NCBI GenBank assembly: GCA_904395815.1
Contig: CAJFOC010000052.1
Span: 1 to 64,000, forward strand
Direction: 5' to 3'
From: an uncultured Holdemania sp.
Lineage (GTDB): Bacteria > Bacillota_I > Bacilli_A > Erysipelotrichales > Erysipelotrichaceae
DNA: 64,000 nucleotides
How positions within the stretch are numbered: position 1 is the stretch's first letter; every line of letters starts with the position of its first letter. The position numbers were made by a program, and so were the translations under genes. The notes beneath the pieces were generated by a model, which did not search any database, had not been told where the DNA came from, and was given only the letters and a program-made list of their open reading frames with translations. This document shows, piece by piece, positions 1 through 9,717 of this stretch.

Positions 1-39
1 AAACAGCTCTTTTTTAGGCTCTCTGTGGGGAATATAAAA

Positions 40-138
40 GGCTGTATGACAAAGCCGATTTGAAAAATCGACTTTGTCAACAGCCTGGAGTGACGTAGTT
101 TTACGTCACTAACAACTTGATTTTGTTGTGCAAGTTAT
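40..138. repeat. array of three consecutive inverted repeats/hairpins
   Basis: GGCTGT..GACAAAG..CGATTT/AAATCG..CTTTGTC..ACAGCC (40-85), perfect AGTGACGTA-gttt-TACGTCACT (89-110), then AACTTG..CAAGTT; AT-rich intergenic. Confidence 0.6.
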
Positions 139-185
139 ACAAAAAATAGACTTATAAACACTTATAAAGAGGTAAAAATGCATGA

Positions 186-701
186 TTAAGGCGCTTTTTT
201 TGTGTCACGGCTGAAAATCAGCGGCGGGCACAGCAGCGGGTACCGCTGCTGCTGCAGCTGCCATTTCGCCACAAGGGCGTGATGTGCGCGCCGTTGTTGG
301 GACCGGTGGATCTTTCCTGTTGGCTGTCTGACAGTCAGATTGAAGAGGTGCTGTGCGGAGGGGAAAACTACGACGGCGCCCGGCCTTGTGATGATCGCTG
401 GGTTCGCTCTTTGTCACGGCAATGCCGGCAGCACAACGTCAGTTTTCAGTTCATTGAAACGGGATCGGTTTTTGTCAAGGATGGCCGGACCTGGCATTTT
501 GACAACAAGTGGATTCAGAGCGTGATGGCCGCCCGTTCAGGGTACAGTTTTCGAGGCCGCCCGATTTCCTTTCTGCTACAGGATGAATACGGTCCGATTC
601 CTGAAATGCGGCTTGTTCAGCGCACTTTTGCGCAGCGATGCCAGCTGTGTGGCAGCCGTCAGATCTGCAACGGTTGCTGTCGTTGCGGACGGTGTCGGTG
701 A
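186..701 (+). pseudogene. 5'-truncated DUF5131 (phage Gp37/Gp68-like) family gene remnant
   Basis: In-frame reading from the stop at 183-185 gives ..VTAENQRRARQQRVPLLLQLPFRHKGVMCAPLLGPVDLS..GGENYDGARPCDDRWVRSLSRQC..FKDGR-like; matches the C-terminal half of DUF5131 proteins; N-terminal half absent. Confidence 0.65.
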
Positions 702-704
702 TGA

Positions 705-729
705 TGGAGCGAAAGCTCCTTTTTTTGTA
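705..729 (+). terminator. rho-independent terminator
   Basis: GGAGC-GAAA-GCTCC followed by T7. Confidence 0.75.
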
Positions 730-801
730 AGAGGGGAGTTGAGCGGTTTGCGGTGTTAACCGTGAGGAGTGCGTCATACACTGTCAAACAGGAGGCCGAA
801 A

Positions 802-1821
802 ATGAAAAAGTGGATAGGATGTCTGGGAGTCTTGCTGCTGCTACTGATGCCGCTGGGCGTGCAGGCGCAGACGCAGGGATCCTATATCGTCATCGCTGCC
901 AATGACGGCAATGTGCTCCGATCGCAGAATGAACATGAGGTACGTTCCATCGCCTCCATTTCCAAGATCATGACGGCGGTGATCGCGCTGGAAAACGGAG
1001 ATTATATCGATCAGTGGGTGATTGGCGATGAACTGGAGGGGGTCAGCGGCAGCATGATCTGGATTGAAAAGGGACAGCAGGTGTCGATGCGTTCACTGCT
1101 GTATGGCATGATGCTGAAAAGCGGCAACGATGCGGCGGAGGCGATTGCCTATCACATCGGGGGCGGTTCAGTGGAGCGATTTGTCGAGATGATGAATGAG
1201 AAGGCGCAAACGCTGGGCATGAAAGATACCGTATTTCATAATCCCAGCGGGATGGACGTGGATCAGGAGGGAAATTATTCCACCGCTTACGACATGGCGC
1301 TTTTGATGCGCTATGCGATGACGGTCGATCAGTTCAGAGAGATTGTTCAGACCAAAACGTACACAAGCGAATGGGGCAGCCGCTGGAAAAATTCCAACAA
1401 ACTGCTGCATTCCTTTGAATTCTGCACCGGCGGCAAAACCGGGTTTACCAACAAGGCGCAGGAAACGCTGGTTACGGCTGCCCGCAATGGCGAAATCGAG
1501 TACATCGTCGTCACACTGGCGGTGCCGGATCGATGGAATTTTCATGAACGGCAGTATCGCGAGGTGATGGAGGAGTGCGAGCTTATGCAGCTGCAGCCAG
1601 AGGGGAACATCGTGCAGGGGGAGTACAGCGCCGTCCTGACGGAACCGTTTGAGGTCGTAGTCCGTCAGCAGGACCGTCAGCAGGGCGTATTTTCCATCAC
1701 GGTGGATGAGCGGCAGTCAACGATGACGCTGTCCTGGACGGACGCTTCGCATACGGTGACCCGGACGCTGCCGGCGAAAAGAACTGAAAAAAAGCGATGT
1801 TTCTGGAGGTGGTGCTGGTGA
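802..1821 (+). CDS. dacB: D-alanyl-D-alanine carboxypeptidase (DacB/DacF-like)
   Basis: Signal peptide; SISKIMTAV (SxxK), SGN, KTG motifs; followed by spmA-spmB as in Bacillus. Confidence 0.9.
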   Translation: MKKWIGCLGVLLLLLMPLGVQAQTQGSYIVIAANDGNVLRSQNEHEVRSIASISKIMTAVIALENGDYIDQWVIGDELEGVSGSMIWIEKGQQVSMRSLLYGMMLKSGNDAAEAIAYHIGGGSVERFVEMMNEKAQTLGMKDTVFHNPSGMDVDQEGNYSTAYDMALLMRYAMTVDQFREIVQTKTYTSEWGSRWKNSNKLLHSFEFCTGGKTGFTNKAQETLVTAARNGEIEYIVVTLAVPDRWNFHERQYREVMEECELMQLQPEGNIVQGEYSAVLTEPFEVVVRQQDRQQGVFSITVDERQSTMTLSWTDASHTVTRTLPAKRTEKKRCFWRWCW

Positions 1822-2393
1822 ATGGAATCTGGATCGTTCTGATTCTGGCTTCGCTGATGTATGGGGTTGGAACCGGTTCGCTCAGTTCAATCAATCAGGT
1901 GATCGTTCAGGTCGGTCAGCAGACGCTGGAATTTGCCTTGCCGCTGGTGGCGGCAACCTGTTTCTGGAACGGAATTCTGAATGTGGCGAGGGCGGCGGGA
2001 TTACTGAGAGGATTGCAGAAACTGCTGTCGCCGTTGCTGAAACGGCTGTTTCCGGATCTGGATCAGGATCCTGAAGCGTTGCAATACATCGCAGCCAACA
2101 TTGCCATCAATGTTTTCGGACTCGGGTCCGCCGCCACCCCCAGCGGGCTGAAGGCAATGGAATGCATGCAGCGCAACAACCCGGACAAAAAGACGGCGAC
2201 CCGTTCGATGGTGACGTTTCTGGTATTGAACACGGCCGGGGTCACGCTGTTGTCCACGACGATCATTACGCTGCGCGCCCAGTTCGGAGCGGCCAATCCG
2301 ACCGATTTCATGCCCTTTGCGATCATGGCGACCTGCTGTGCCTGCGCGGCGGGGCTGTTACTGGATCGGCTGGTGAATTATCATGACCGCTAA
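1818..2393 (+). CDS. spmA: spore maturation protein A
   Basis: Nucleoside recognition domain-like membrane protein; dacB-spmA-spmB synteny. Confidence 0.85.
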   Translation: MNGIWIVLILASLMYGVGTGSLSSINQVIVQVGQQTLEFALPLVAATCFWNGILNVARAAGLLRGLQKLLSPLLKRLFPDLDQDPEALQYIAANIAINVFGLGSAATPSGLKAMECMQRNNPDKKTATRSMVTFLVLNTAGVTLLSTTIITLRAQFGAANPTDFMPFAIMATCCACAAGLLLDRLVNYHDR

Positions 2394-2895
2394 TCAGCTG
2401 ATTTTGCCGCTGTTGATCGTTGTGATCTTTGCCTTTGCCCTGCTGAAGCGGGTCAACGCCTACGAGGCGTTTACCGGTGGAGCGAAAGAGGGGCTGTCGT
2501 TGTTTGTCACCCTGTTTCCAGGCTTGCTGGCGATGATGTTTTCCGTTTCACTGTTAAGAGAAAGCGGGTTGTTTGACCTGATTGCCGCCGGGGTGGGACG
2601 CTGGTTTCCTTCCATTCCTTCCGACGTCTTTGCGCTGGCGTTTTTCCGGCCGATTTCCGGCAACGCCTCGCTGGCCATTCTGGTCGATATCCTGAATCAT
2701 GCCGGCCCGGATTCGCTGGCGGGACGGATGGCCAGCGTCATTCAGGGATCGACCGATACGACGCTGTATGTGATCACGCTGTACTTTTCTTCAGTGGGGG
2801 TCAAACGGATCCGCAACGCCTTGGGAATCGGATTGTTTGCGGATGTGATCGGCATTGGCGTGGGAATCTGGCTGACACTGCATTTCTTTTTCTGA
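2383..2895 (+). CDS. spmB: spore maturation protein B
   Basis: Membrane protein, adjacent and overlapping spmA. Confidence 0.85.
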   Translation: MTANQLILPLLIVVIFAFALLKRVNAYEAFTGGAKEGLSLFVTLFPGLLAMMFSVSLLRESGLFDLIAAGVGRWFPSIPSDVFALAFFRPISGNASLAILVDILNHAGPDSLAGRMASVIQGSTDTTLYVITLYFSSVGVKRIRNALGIGLFADVIGIGVGIWLTLHFFF

Positions 2896-2953
2896 ATGTC
2901 CGCCCGGCGCGGCTGGTCAATCACCGAAAAGTCATGGTATAATAAAGGGCGAA

Positions 2954-3724
2954 ATGACTGCCGTGATGGCAGAAAGGATGGAGAAAAACATGGATCGACT
3001 GCAGAAAATTATCGCAGCCAGCGGAATTACCTCCCGGCGTAAGGCGGAGGAGATGATTGTTCAGGGACGGGTGCGGGTAGATGGACAGGTAGTGAAGGAA
3101 CTGGGCGTCAAACCGCGCAAAGGCGCTCTGATCGAGGTGGATGGCAAAGCTATCGCCCGCGAAAACAAAGTGTATTATCTGATGTATAAACCGAAAAAGG
3201 TGCTGTGCACGCTTCATGACGAACATGGCCGGAAAACGGTAGTGGATCTGATGAGCGAGGTTGAGGAGCGGGTGTTTCCGGTTGGCCGGCTGGATTATGA
3301 TACGACCGGTCTTTTGTTACTGACCAATGACGGGGAATTTGCCAATGAAATCATTCACCCCCGTTATCATATCAGCAAGGTGTATGAGGTGACGGTCAAT
3401 GGCATTCTGAAAACGGATCAGATCAAGCAGCTGGAAAACGGAGTGGTTCTGGACGATGGAATCCGGACGCTGCCGGCGAAGGTATGGATTACCCATAAGG
3501 ATTTCGAACGTCAGCAGACATCGCTGGAGCTGACGATTCAGGAAGGGAGAAACCGTCAGATCAAACGGATGATGGAAGTTTTCGGCCTGCAGGTTCGCCG
3601 GCTGCACCGGCGTTCGCTGGGACCGCTGACGCTGCGCGGATTGAATCCGGGAGAATACCGGCTGATGAAACCCTACGAGGTGAAACAGCTGCGCCGTCTG
3701 GCTGAGGAGGGCAGGCTGAAATGA
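2954..3724 (+). CDS. rluB: 23S rRNA pseudouridine synthase (RluB family), S4 domain
   Basis: S4 domain N-term; VGRLDYDTTGLLLLTNDGE; GRNRQIKRM. Confidence 0.92.
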   Translation: MTAVMAERMEKNMDRLQKIIAASGITSRRKAEEMIVQGRVRVDGQVVKELGVKPRKGALIEVDGKAIARENKVYYLMYKPKKVLCTLHDEHGRKTVVDLMSEVEERVFPVGRLDYDTTGLLLLTNDGEFANEIIHPRYHISKVYEVTVNGILKTDQIKQLENGVVLDDGIRTLPAKVWITHKDFERQQTSLELTIQEGRNRQIKRMMEVFGLQVRRLHRRSLGPLTLRGLNPGEYRLMKPYEVKQLRRLAEEGRLK

Positions 3725-4410
3725 GGCTCCGATATACGACGCTGCTTTTTGATCTGGATGGCACGCTGCTGGATTTTGAGCGCAATGAACTGCGTTCGCT
3801 GACCACAGTGCTGAAGGAGGCCGGTGTGCAGGAGATGGAAACGGCCATCGCCTGTTACCGCAAGGTCAATCATCAGCTGTGGGCTGATTTCGAACGGGGG
3901 CTTGTCAGTAAGCAGACGATTGAAAATACCCGCTTTGGCCGGGTATTCGATCAGCTGGGCATCAAGGCGGACGATCAGTCTGCAGTACGGCGGTATCGAG
4001 GGCTTCTGATGGAAGGGACGGATCTGATCGAGGGCGCCCAGACGCTTCTGGAACAGCTGCAGGGACAGGCGGAACTGGATGTGGTGACCAATGGCGATGG
4101 CCCGACACAGCGCAATCGTCTGGCCAAGACCGGGCTGGACCGTTTTTTCCGTCATGTTTTTATCTCCGATGATCTGGGGGTTCAGAAACCGCAGCGTGAG
4201 TTTTTTGAGATCGTGCTGAAAACCATAGAGGAAAAGGATCCGCGGAAGATTCTGGTTATCGGCGATTCGCTCAGTTCCGATATTCAGGGTGGCATCAACG
4301 CCGGACTGGATACATGCTGGTATCATCCTGAAGGCACGGCGGCGTCGAAGGGGCCGCAGCCTACCTGGCAGATCCGTCGTCTGCAAGAGCTGCCAGAGCG
4401 GCTGCGCTGA
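3721..4410 (+). CDS. HAD-superfamily noncanonical nucleotidase, YjjG/YfnB family
   Basis: LLFDLDGTLLDF, VTNGDG, VQKPQREFF, VIGDSLSSDIQGG. Confidence 0.88.
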   Translation: MRLRYTTLLFDLDGTLLDFERNELRSLTTVLKEAGVQEMETAIACYRKVNHQLWADFERGLVSKQTIENTRFGRVFDQLGIKADDQSAVRRYRGLLMEGTDLIEGAQTLLEQLQGQAELDVVTNGDGPTQRNRLAKTGLDRFFRHVFISDDLGVQKPQREFFEIVLKTIEEKDPRKILVIGDSLSSDIQGGINAGLDTCWYHPEGTAASKGPQPTWQIRRLQELPERLR

Positions 4411-4437
4411 GCTCTGTTCCTTGAATCAGGATTTATT

Positions 4438-4471
4438 CAACAAAAAAACAGGCTGCGGCCTGTTTTTTTAA
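4438..4471. terminator. bidirectional rho-independent terminator between convergent genes
   Basis: AAAAAAACAGGC-TGCG-GCCTGTTTTTTT. Confidence 0.85.
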
Positions 4472-4758
4472 AGGGCTGAAGCAGGAACCTGCCAGGCAAG
4501 AAACAGTTCGTTCAGCTGCAGCGCCCAGCGGGAATGCGGTTCCTCGCAGATCTGCAGCCGGCAATGATGTTTCCAGTGCTGCAGGATCAATAACAGCGGC
4601 GGCTGCTGATCGGGCTGAATCCACAGGACTTCACCGCCTTCTGCCAGAGGGATCTGCGCCTTGATCTGTCCGCGCAGCGCTCCCCATCGCAGCTCATATC
4701 GCAATTTGCAGCGTACTTCTTTCAGCGGCAAAGTCAGGATCAGCTGATGCTGTTTCAT
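4468..4758 (-). CDS. hypothetical protein
   Basis: 96 aa ORF immediately downstream of rqcH, overlapping by 4 nt. Confidence 0.55.
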   Translation of the reverse strand: MKQHQLILTLPLKEVRCKLRYELRWGALRGQIKAQIPLAEGGEVLWIQPDQQPPLLLILQHWKHHCRLQICEEPHSRWALQLNELFLAWQVPASAL

Positions 4759-6410
4759 GGCTGCTCTCCCAACAGCTGTGCGATGGAGGCCTCGTCAGGA
4801 TCGATGTAGATCGTCCGGTAGGCGCCCAATGCGACCCGGCCGGGTTTGGCGCCGGGAATGCGTTTCAGATTGCGTACCGGACAGTAATTGACCGGCACGC
4901 TGCTGGAATGACGGTTCTGCGAAAAATAAGCGGCGATCATCGCGGCAGCCCGCAGCGTCGGCTCATCGGGCTGATCGGTGTTCAGGACGACGTGGGCGCC
5001 ATGAGCATCCTTGACATGCAGCCACAGATCCGTTTTGCGGGCAAGCTTGAACGTCAGCGCTTCATTCTGCAGATTGTTTTTGCCAAAGCGCAGGACAACC
5101 CCTAAAGGCAGCGTAATTTCGCTGACCTGCGGCAAGGCGGCGGCTTTCTTTTTCTTTTTGCGGATGCGCGGCTGCAGCGGTTTCATGTACCCCAGAGCGG
5201 CCAGTTCTTCGCGGATCTGCCGGGCGGATTCAAAATCAGCCTGTTCCAGCTGCAGCTGCAATCCTTCAAAATAATCGATCTCCTTTTCGCACAGATCGAT
5301 CTGTTCTATCAGATGTTCCTGTCCTTTTTTGCCTTTGCTGTATTTCTGAAAACATTTGGCGGCGTTGCCGCGGCCATCCAGTCGGATATCCAATTCAATC
5401 TTCACATCACGGCTCTGATCGAAAGATTTCAGCGTAACAGAAGGGGTTCCTTTGGGGATGTGCTGGCCATAGGCATACAGAAGATCTCCGGCTTCCCGCC
5501 ATTTTTCACAATCCAGCGCTTCTTCCAGCGCCTGCTGCAGCTTGGGCAGCTTCTGACTGTAGTGCTTCAGCTGCCGGCGTACAAATTTGAACAGATCGCC
5601 GGTCATCTGCCGGATGCGGTCCTTTTCCTCGCGATGATAATACAGCACATCCATGCCTTCCATCAGCGGCACCTGCCGGGCCTGCTTCTGCAGGTGCGTT
5701 AAAGGAATGAGATGAAACTGCATGTCGTGCTGGTCCGGCGTGATGAACAGCGAGGTGCTCTCTTTCAGCTGCTGCATGATGTCGGCAAAGCGTTCGCCAT
5801 GACGGATTCGCCAGTCTACCTCTTTTCCTAGCAGCGGCGAAAATCCTTCGAACTGCTGATGCAGAGGAAGTTGGGGATCGACAAACTGCTGCTGGAAAGG
5901 ATCTTTTTTCTGCGCCTGCTGCGGCAGGGTGAACATGGCCCCCGGCTGCAGCGTCCGGCGGGTATTTTCAAACGGCGGAATACGCTTGAGCGCATCCAGA
6001 ATCCGGCCCTGCTGGTCGACGAGGATGACGTTGGCATATTTCCCCATCAGCTCAATATACAGCCGGCGCGTCAGTTTATCGCCGATTTCATTGCGCAGAA
6101 AGACTTCCATCTGCAGCCAGCGGTCCAGTCCGCCCTGCTGCAGGGAAACGATCACGCCGCCTTCCAGATGTTTGCGCAGCAGCATGACGAAATGAGAAGG
6201 CTCCTCCGGAGTCGGATAACTGCGTTCAGTCAGGTTGATGCGATTGTATTGGGAATGACAGGAAATCATCAAATTTTTCTTTTCCTGCCGGGTCCGCAGA
6301 TGAAACAGAAGCTCGGTGTTGGAGATCTGATGAATTTTATTGATCTTGCATGGAATGCACGGCTGAAGCTGAGCGCACAGCGCGTGCAGAAGAATGCCGT
6401 CTAATGCCAT
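4755..6410 (-). CDS. rqcH: Rqc2/RqcH NFACT-domain ribosome quality control protein
   Basis: MALDGILLHALCAQL N-term; DLWLHVKDAHGAHVVL; C-terminal NFACT-R. Confidence 0.93.
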   Translation of the reverse strand: MALDGILLHALCAQLQPCIPCKINKIHQISNTELLFHLRTRQEKKNLMISCHSQYNRINLTERSYPTPEEPSHFVMLLRKHLEGGVIVSLQQGGLDRWLQMEVFLRNEIGDKLTRRLYIELMGKYANVILVDQQGRILDALKRIPPFENTRRTLQPGAMFTLPQQAQKKDPFQQQFVDPQLPLHQQFEGFSPLLGKEVDWRIRHGERFADIMQQLKESTSLFITPDQHDMQFHLIPLTHLQKQARQVPLMEGMDVLYYHREEKDRIRQMTGDLFKFVRRQLKHYSQKLPKLQQALEEALDCEKWREAGDLLYAYGQHIPKGTPSVTLKSFDQSRDVKIELDIRLDGRGNAAKCFQKYSKGKKGQEHLIEQIDLCEKEIDYFEGLQLQLEQADFESARQIREELAALGYMKPLQPRIRKKKKKAAALPQVSEITLPLGVVLRFGKNNLQNEALTFKLARKTDLWLHVKDAHGAHVVLNTDQPDEPTLRAAAMIAAYFSQNRHSSSVPVNYCPVRNLKRIPGAKPGRVALGAYRTIYIDPDEASIAQLLGEQP

Positions 6411-6544
6411 GATATCCGCCTTTCTACAACGTGGTTTTATTATAACACGGGACAGGGCAAATCCCAAATGGCTGCCGTCCGGTTCTATTTGACAAGCCAG
6501 CCCGGCCTCTGTATTATTAAACCATAGCAGAAGGAGGAGCAGCG

Positions 6545-7114
6545 ATGAAGAAAGGTCTGTTGATTATCCTGAGCGGACCCAGCGGAGTCGGCAAGGGGAC
6601 GATTCTGAAGGAATTTGTCAATGATCCGAAGCTTAATCTGGCATATTCAGTTTCGATGACCACCCGGCCGATGCGTCCTGGCGAGGTGGAAGGGGTTAAT
6701 TATAATTTTGTCGATCATGCGACGTTTGAGAAGGCGATCCGGGAGGGAGAATTGCTGGAATATGCCGAATTTGTCGGCAATTATTACGGAACCCCGGTGA
6801 AAAACGTGGAAAAACTGCGAAATCAGGGCAAAAATGTCCTGCTGGAAATCGAAGTGCAGGGATGCCAGCAGGTCATGGAGAAGTGTCCGGATGCGCTGAC
6901 GATTTTTATCATTCCGCCAAGCATGGAAGAACTGGAAAAACGGATCCGCGGCCGGGGTACGGAGCCGGAGGAAATCGTGCAGCAGCGTCTGAGCAAGGCG
7001 GCACGGGAAATGGAGATGGTTTCCCAGTACAAGTTTGTTGTCTGCAACGAAGATCCGGGACTGGCGGCATCGATCATTTCGCTGATTATCCGCCGGCACA
7101 TGGATGCGGAATAA
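6545..7114 (+). CDS. gmk: guanylate kinase
   Basis: LIILSGPSGVGKGTI, TTRPMRPGEVEGVNYNFV. Confidence 0.95.
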   Translation: MKKGLLIILSGPSGVGKGTILKEFVNDPKLNLAYSVSMTTRPMRPGEVEGVNYNFVDHATFEKAIREGELLEYAEFVGNYYGTPVKNVEKLRNQGKNVLLEIEVQGCQQVMEKCPDALTIFIIPPSMEELEKRIRGRGTEPEEIVQQRLSKAAREMEMVSQYKFVVCNEDPGLAASIISLIIRRHMDAE

Positions 7115-7315
7115 GGCGCCTGACCGCGCTTTTTTTTCGCTTTTTGGCATGCTGGACAGAGCAAAATTATTTATTCGCATAAGGTCAAAATGGGATGATT
7201 AAAAAAACCAGAAAAACCATGAAAGCGGTTGACACTGAGTTTGAAAATGGATATCATAAAGACGACGTGAAGGGTCATGGAAAAGGAATGATTCCGCGTG
7301 AAAGGGAGGTACATT

Positions 7316-8059
7316 ATGGCTGAAGCGAAGGAATTTTTCGCAGCTGCCGAAAAGGCTCTGGAAGAAGTCAGAAAGACTCAGAGAGAACCGATTCTTGAGG
7401 CGGCAAAAATGATGGGCGACTGCATGCTGGAAAACGGACTGGTTCAGCTGTTCGGAATGGGGCATGGCGTGGCGTTTTCAATGGAGCTGGGCTATCGGGC
7501 CGGCGGACTGATGCCGTTTCATCAGATCAAAATGGAGGATCTGCTGCTAAGAGGAGCGGTAGCACCGCAAGACGCGGCCGCACCGGATTTCAATGACCGG
7601 ACGGATCTGGCGCAGAAACTGTGGGATCTGTATAACATTGATGATCGGGATATGTTCATCCTGATTTCCAGCGCCGGCAACAGCGGAACGATCGTGGAAT
7701 TTGCCAAAATGGTGAAGGAGAAGGGACGCAAGCTGATTGCGGTAGTTTCGAAAAAAGAGGCGGCGGCTTCGGTTTCCCATCATCCGTCAGGAAAGAATCT
7801 GGTCGATTTTGCCGATCTGGTTCTTGATAACTGCGCTGAAACTCCGGATACGGTAATAACGCTGGACAATGGAGAAAAGATCAATCAGGTTTCGACGATT
7901 ACCGGCAACGTGATTGCGCAGATGCTGTGTGCCGAGACCTATCATTATCTGACCGGGCTGGGACACGATTGTCCGGTATTGCTGAGCGCCAATGTCGAGG
8001 GTGCTGATGTTCATAACCGTGCGATCTCGGATCAGTATCTGGGACGCTGGAATTCCTAG
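7316..8059 (+). CDS. SIS domain protein, copy 1 of tandem triplet
   Basis: FGMGHGVAFSMELGYRAGG; LISSAGNSGTIVEFA; SHHPSGKNL. Confidence 0.88.
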   Translation: MAEAKEFFAAAEKALEEVRKTQREPILEAAKMMGDCMLENGLVQLFGMGHGVAFSMELGYRAGGLMPFHQIKMEDLLLRGAVAPQDAAAPDFNDRTDLAQKLWDLYNIDDRDMFILISSAGNSGTIVEFAKMVKEKGRKLIAVVSKKEAAASVSHHPSGKNLVDFADLVLDNCAETPDTVITLDNGEKINQVSTITGNVIAQMLCAETYHYLTGLGHDCPVLLSANVEGADVHNRAISDQYLGRWNS

Positions 8060-8070
8060 GAGGTGCGCTC

Positions 8071-8820
8071 ATGAAAGAAATTACGATGGATCTGTTTTAT
8101 GATGAAATGCTGAAAGTGGTCCATACGCTGCAAGACAAGGAAATGGACAACATCCGCAAGGCGGCTGAAATCTGCGCTGATACGATTGCTCAGGATGGCG
8201 TCGTACATGTGTTCGGTTCCGGACATTCCGTAGGTTTTGGGATGGAACTGGCCGGCCGGCCGGGTTCGCTTGTTCCGTTTCATACGATTGTGACGAGCGA
8301 TTTCGTTTTGCATGGCAAAGTGACGCTGGAAGAATTCCGGGATCCGAACAATATCTTTGAACGCCGCGCCGATATCGCCGACCGGCTGTATGATCTGTAC
8401 GATATCCGTCCGCAGGACAGTTTTATCATCATTTCCAATTCCGGGATTAACGGCGTAGTCATCGATTTTGCGATCAAAGCCAAGCAGGAAGGACACAAGG
8501 TCATCGTGGTGACCAGCTGGCAGCACACCACCGCAGAAGCCAGCCGTCATCCAAGCGGAAAGAAACTGTATGAAATGGGAGATGTGGTGATCGATAACTG
8601 CGGTCCGCAGGGCGATGCTCTGATCGAAACCGGCAAAGTGGAGAAAATCTGCTCGATTTCTTCAATCACCGGCGCCTTTATCGCTCAGTCGATCACGACG
8701 GAAGTCTGCCGTCTGCTGCAGCAAAAGGGTGTGGAACTGCCGCTGTTGTTGCCGGAAGATTCCCAGAGCGGCAAACAGCACAATGAAGCTCTGAAGGAAA
8801 AATACAAAGGCCGTATTTAA
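8071..8820 (+). CDS. SIS domain protein, copy 2 of tandem triplet
   Basis: FGSGHSVGFGMELAGRPGS; IISNSGINGVVIDFA; SRHPSGKKL. Confidence 0.88.
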   Translation: MKEITMDLFYDEMLKVVHTLQDKEMDNIRKAAEICADTIAQDGVVHVFGSGHSVGFGMELAGRPGSLVPFHTIVTSDFVLHGKVTLEEFRDPNNIFERRADIADRLYDLYDIRPQDSFIIISNSGINGVVIDFAIKAKQEGHKVIVVTSWQHTTAEASRHPSGKKLYEMGDVVIDNCGPQGDALIETGKVEKICSISSITGAFIAQSITTEVCRLLQQKGVELPLLLPEDSQSGKQHNEALKEKYKGRI

Positions 8821-8843
8821 ACATTGAAAAGGAGGAAATGAAA

Positions 8844-9566
8844 ATGTTTAATTTCGAGTACATGAATCAGGTTGAGGAACTGCTGCATAAGGCAGACGAC
8901 GAAAACAAGGAGAAAATCAAGGAGCTGGCGGTCAAGTTTGCCGACAACATCAAGAACAATCACATCATCCATGTTTTCGGAACAGGTCATTCGCATATGA
9001 TCGGGATTGAACTGTTCTGCCGTGCCGGAGGTCTGGGCAACGTCAACGCGCTGCTGGATCCGGATGCGCTGACCAATTTCGGCGCCAGAAGAAGCGGAGC
9101 GATGGAAAAGGTTTCCGGACTGGCCGATGTCATCTATGATCAGTATAAGATCGATAAGGACGACATCATGATCATCATTTCCAATTCCGGAAGAAATGCG
9201 GTTCCGATTGAAATGGCGATGCGCTGCCAGAAAGAAGGCGTCTACACGATTGCGCTGACCAATCTGCATCAGTCGCAGAATACGACCAGCCGTCATCCAA
9301 GCGGCAAGCGTCTGTTTGAGTGCGTGGACTGCATTCTGGACAACTGTGTTCCTGATGGGGACGCGCTGAGCCATGTCGGCGGTGTGGCGACTGGTCCGGG
9401 AAGCACGATTTCCAGTATCTTCCTGCTGGATACGATCGTGAATGAAGCGCTGAAGATTCTGGCTGCCGAAGGCTGCGAACTGCCGGTCTTCCAGTCTCAG
9501 AACGTGGATGGCTTCAACAATGATGCGATCTATGCCAAGTATGAGGATCGTGTAAAACATTTCTAA
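8844..9566 (+). CDS. SIS domain protein, copy 3 of tandem triplet
   Basis: FGTGHSHMIGIELFCRAGG; IISNSGRNAVPIEMA; SRHPSGKRL. Confidence 0.88.
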   Translation: MFNFEYMNQVEELLHKADDENKEKIKELAVKFADNIKNNHIIHVFGTGHSHMIGIELFCRAGGLGNVNALLDPDALTNFGARRSGAMEKVSGLADVIYDQYKIDKDDIMIIISNSGRNAVPIEMAMRCQKEGVYTIALTNLHQSQNTTSRHPSGKRLFECVDCILDNCVPDGDALSHVGGVATGPGSTISSIFLLDTIVNEALKILAAEGCELPVFQSQNVDGFNNDAIYAKYEDRVKHF

Positions 9567-9588
9567 GCCTCACTCAGAAAACGATACG

Positions 9589-9626
9589 AAGCGAATGTCC
9601 TGAACGATGTTCGCTTTTTTCTTTTT
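9589..9626 (+). terminator. rho-independent terminator after SIS triplet
   Basis: AAGCGAATGT..ACGATGTTCGCTTTTTTC hairpin with T-run. Confidence 0.7.
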
Positions 9627-9717
9627 CTGAGTAAGAACTTTGGGGTATTCGCTCAGCGTCATCGCTGTTTCAGGCATAGCATGGTCTGTCTGAGACGAAA
9701 GGAAAGGAGTGAGAGGG

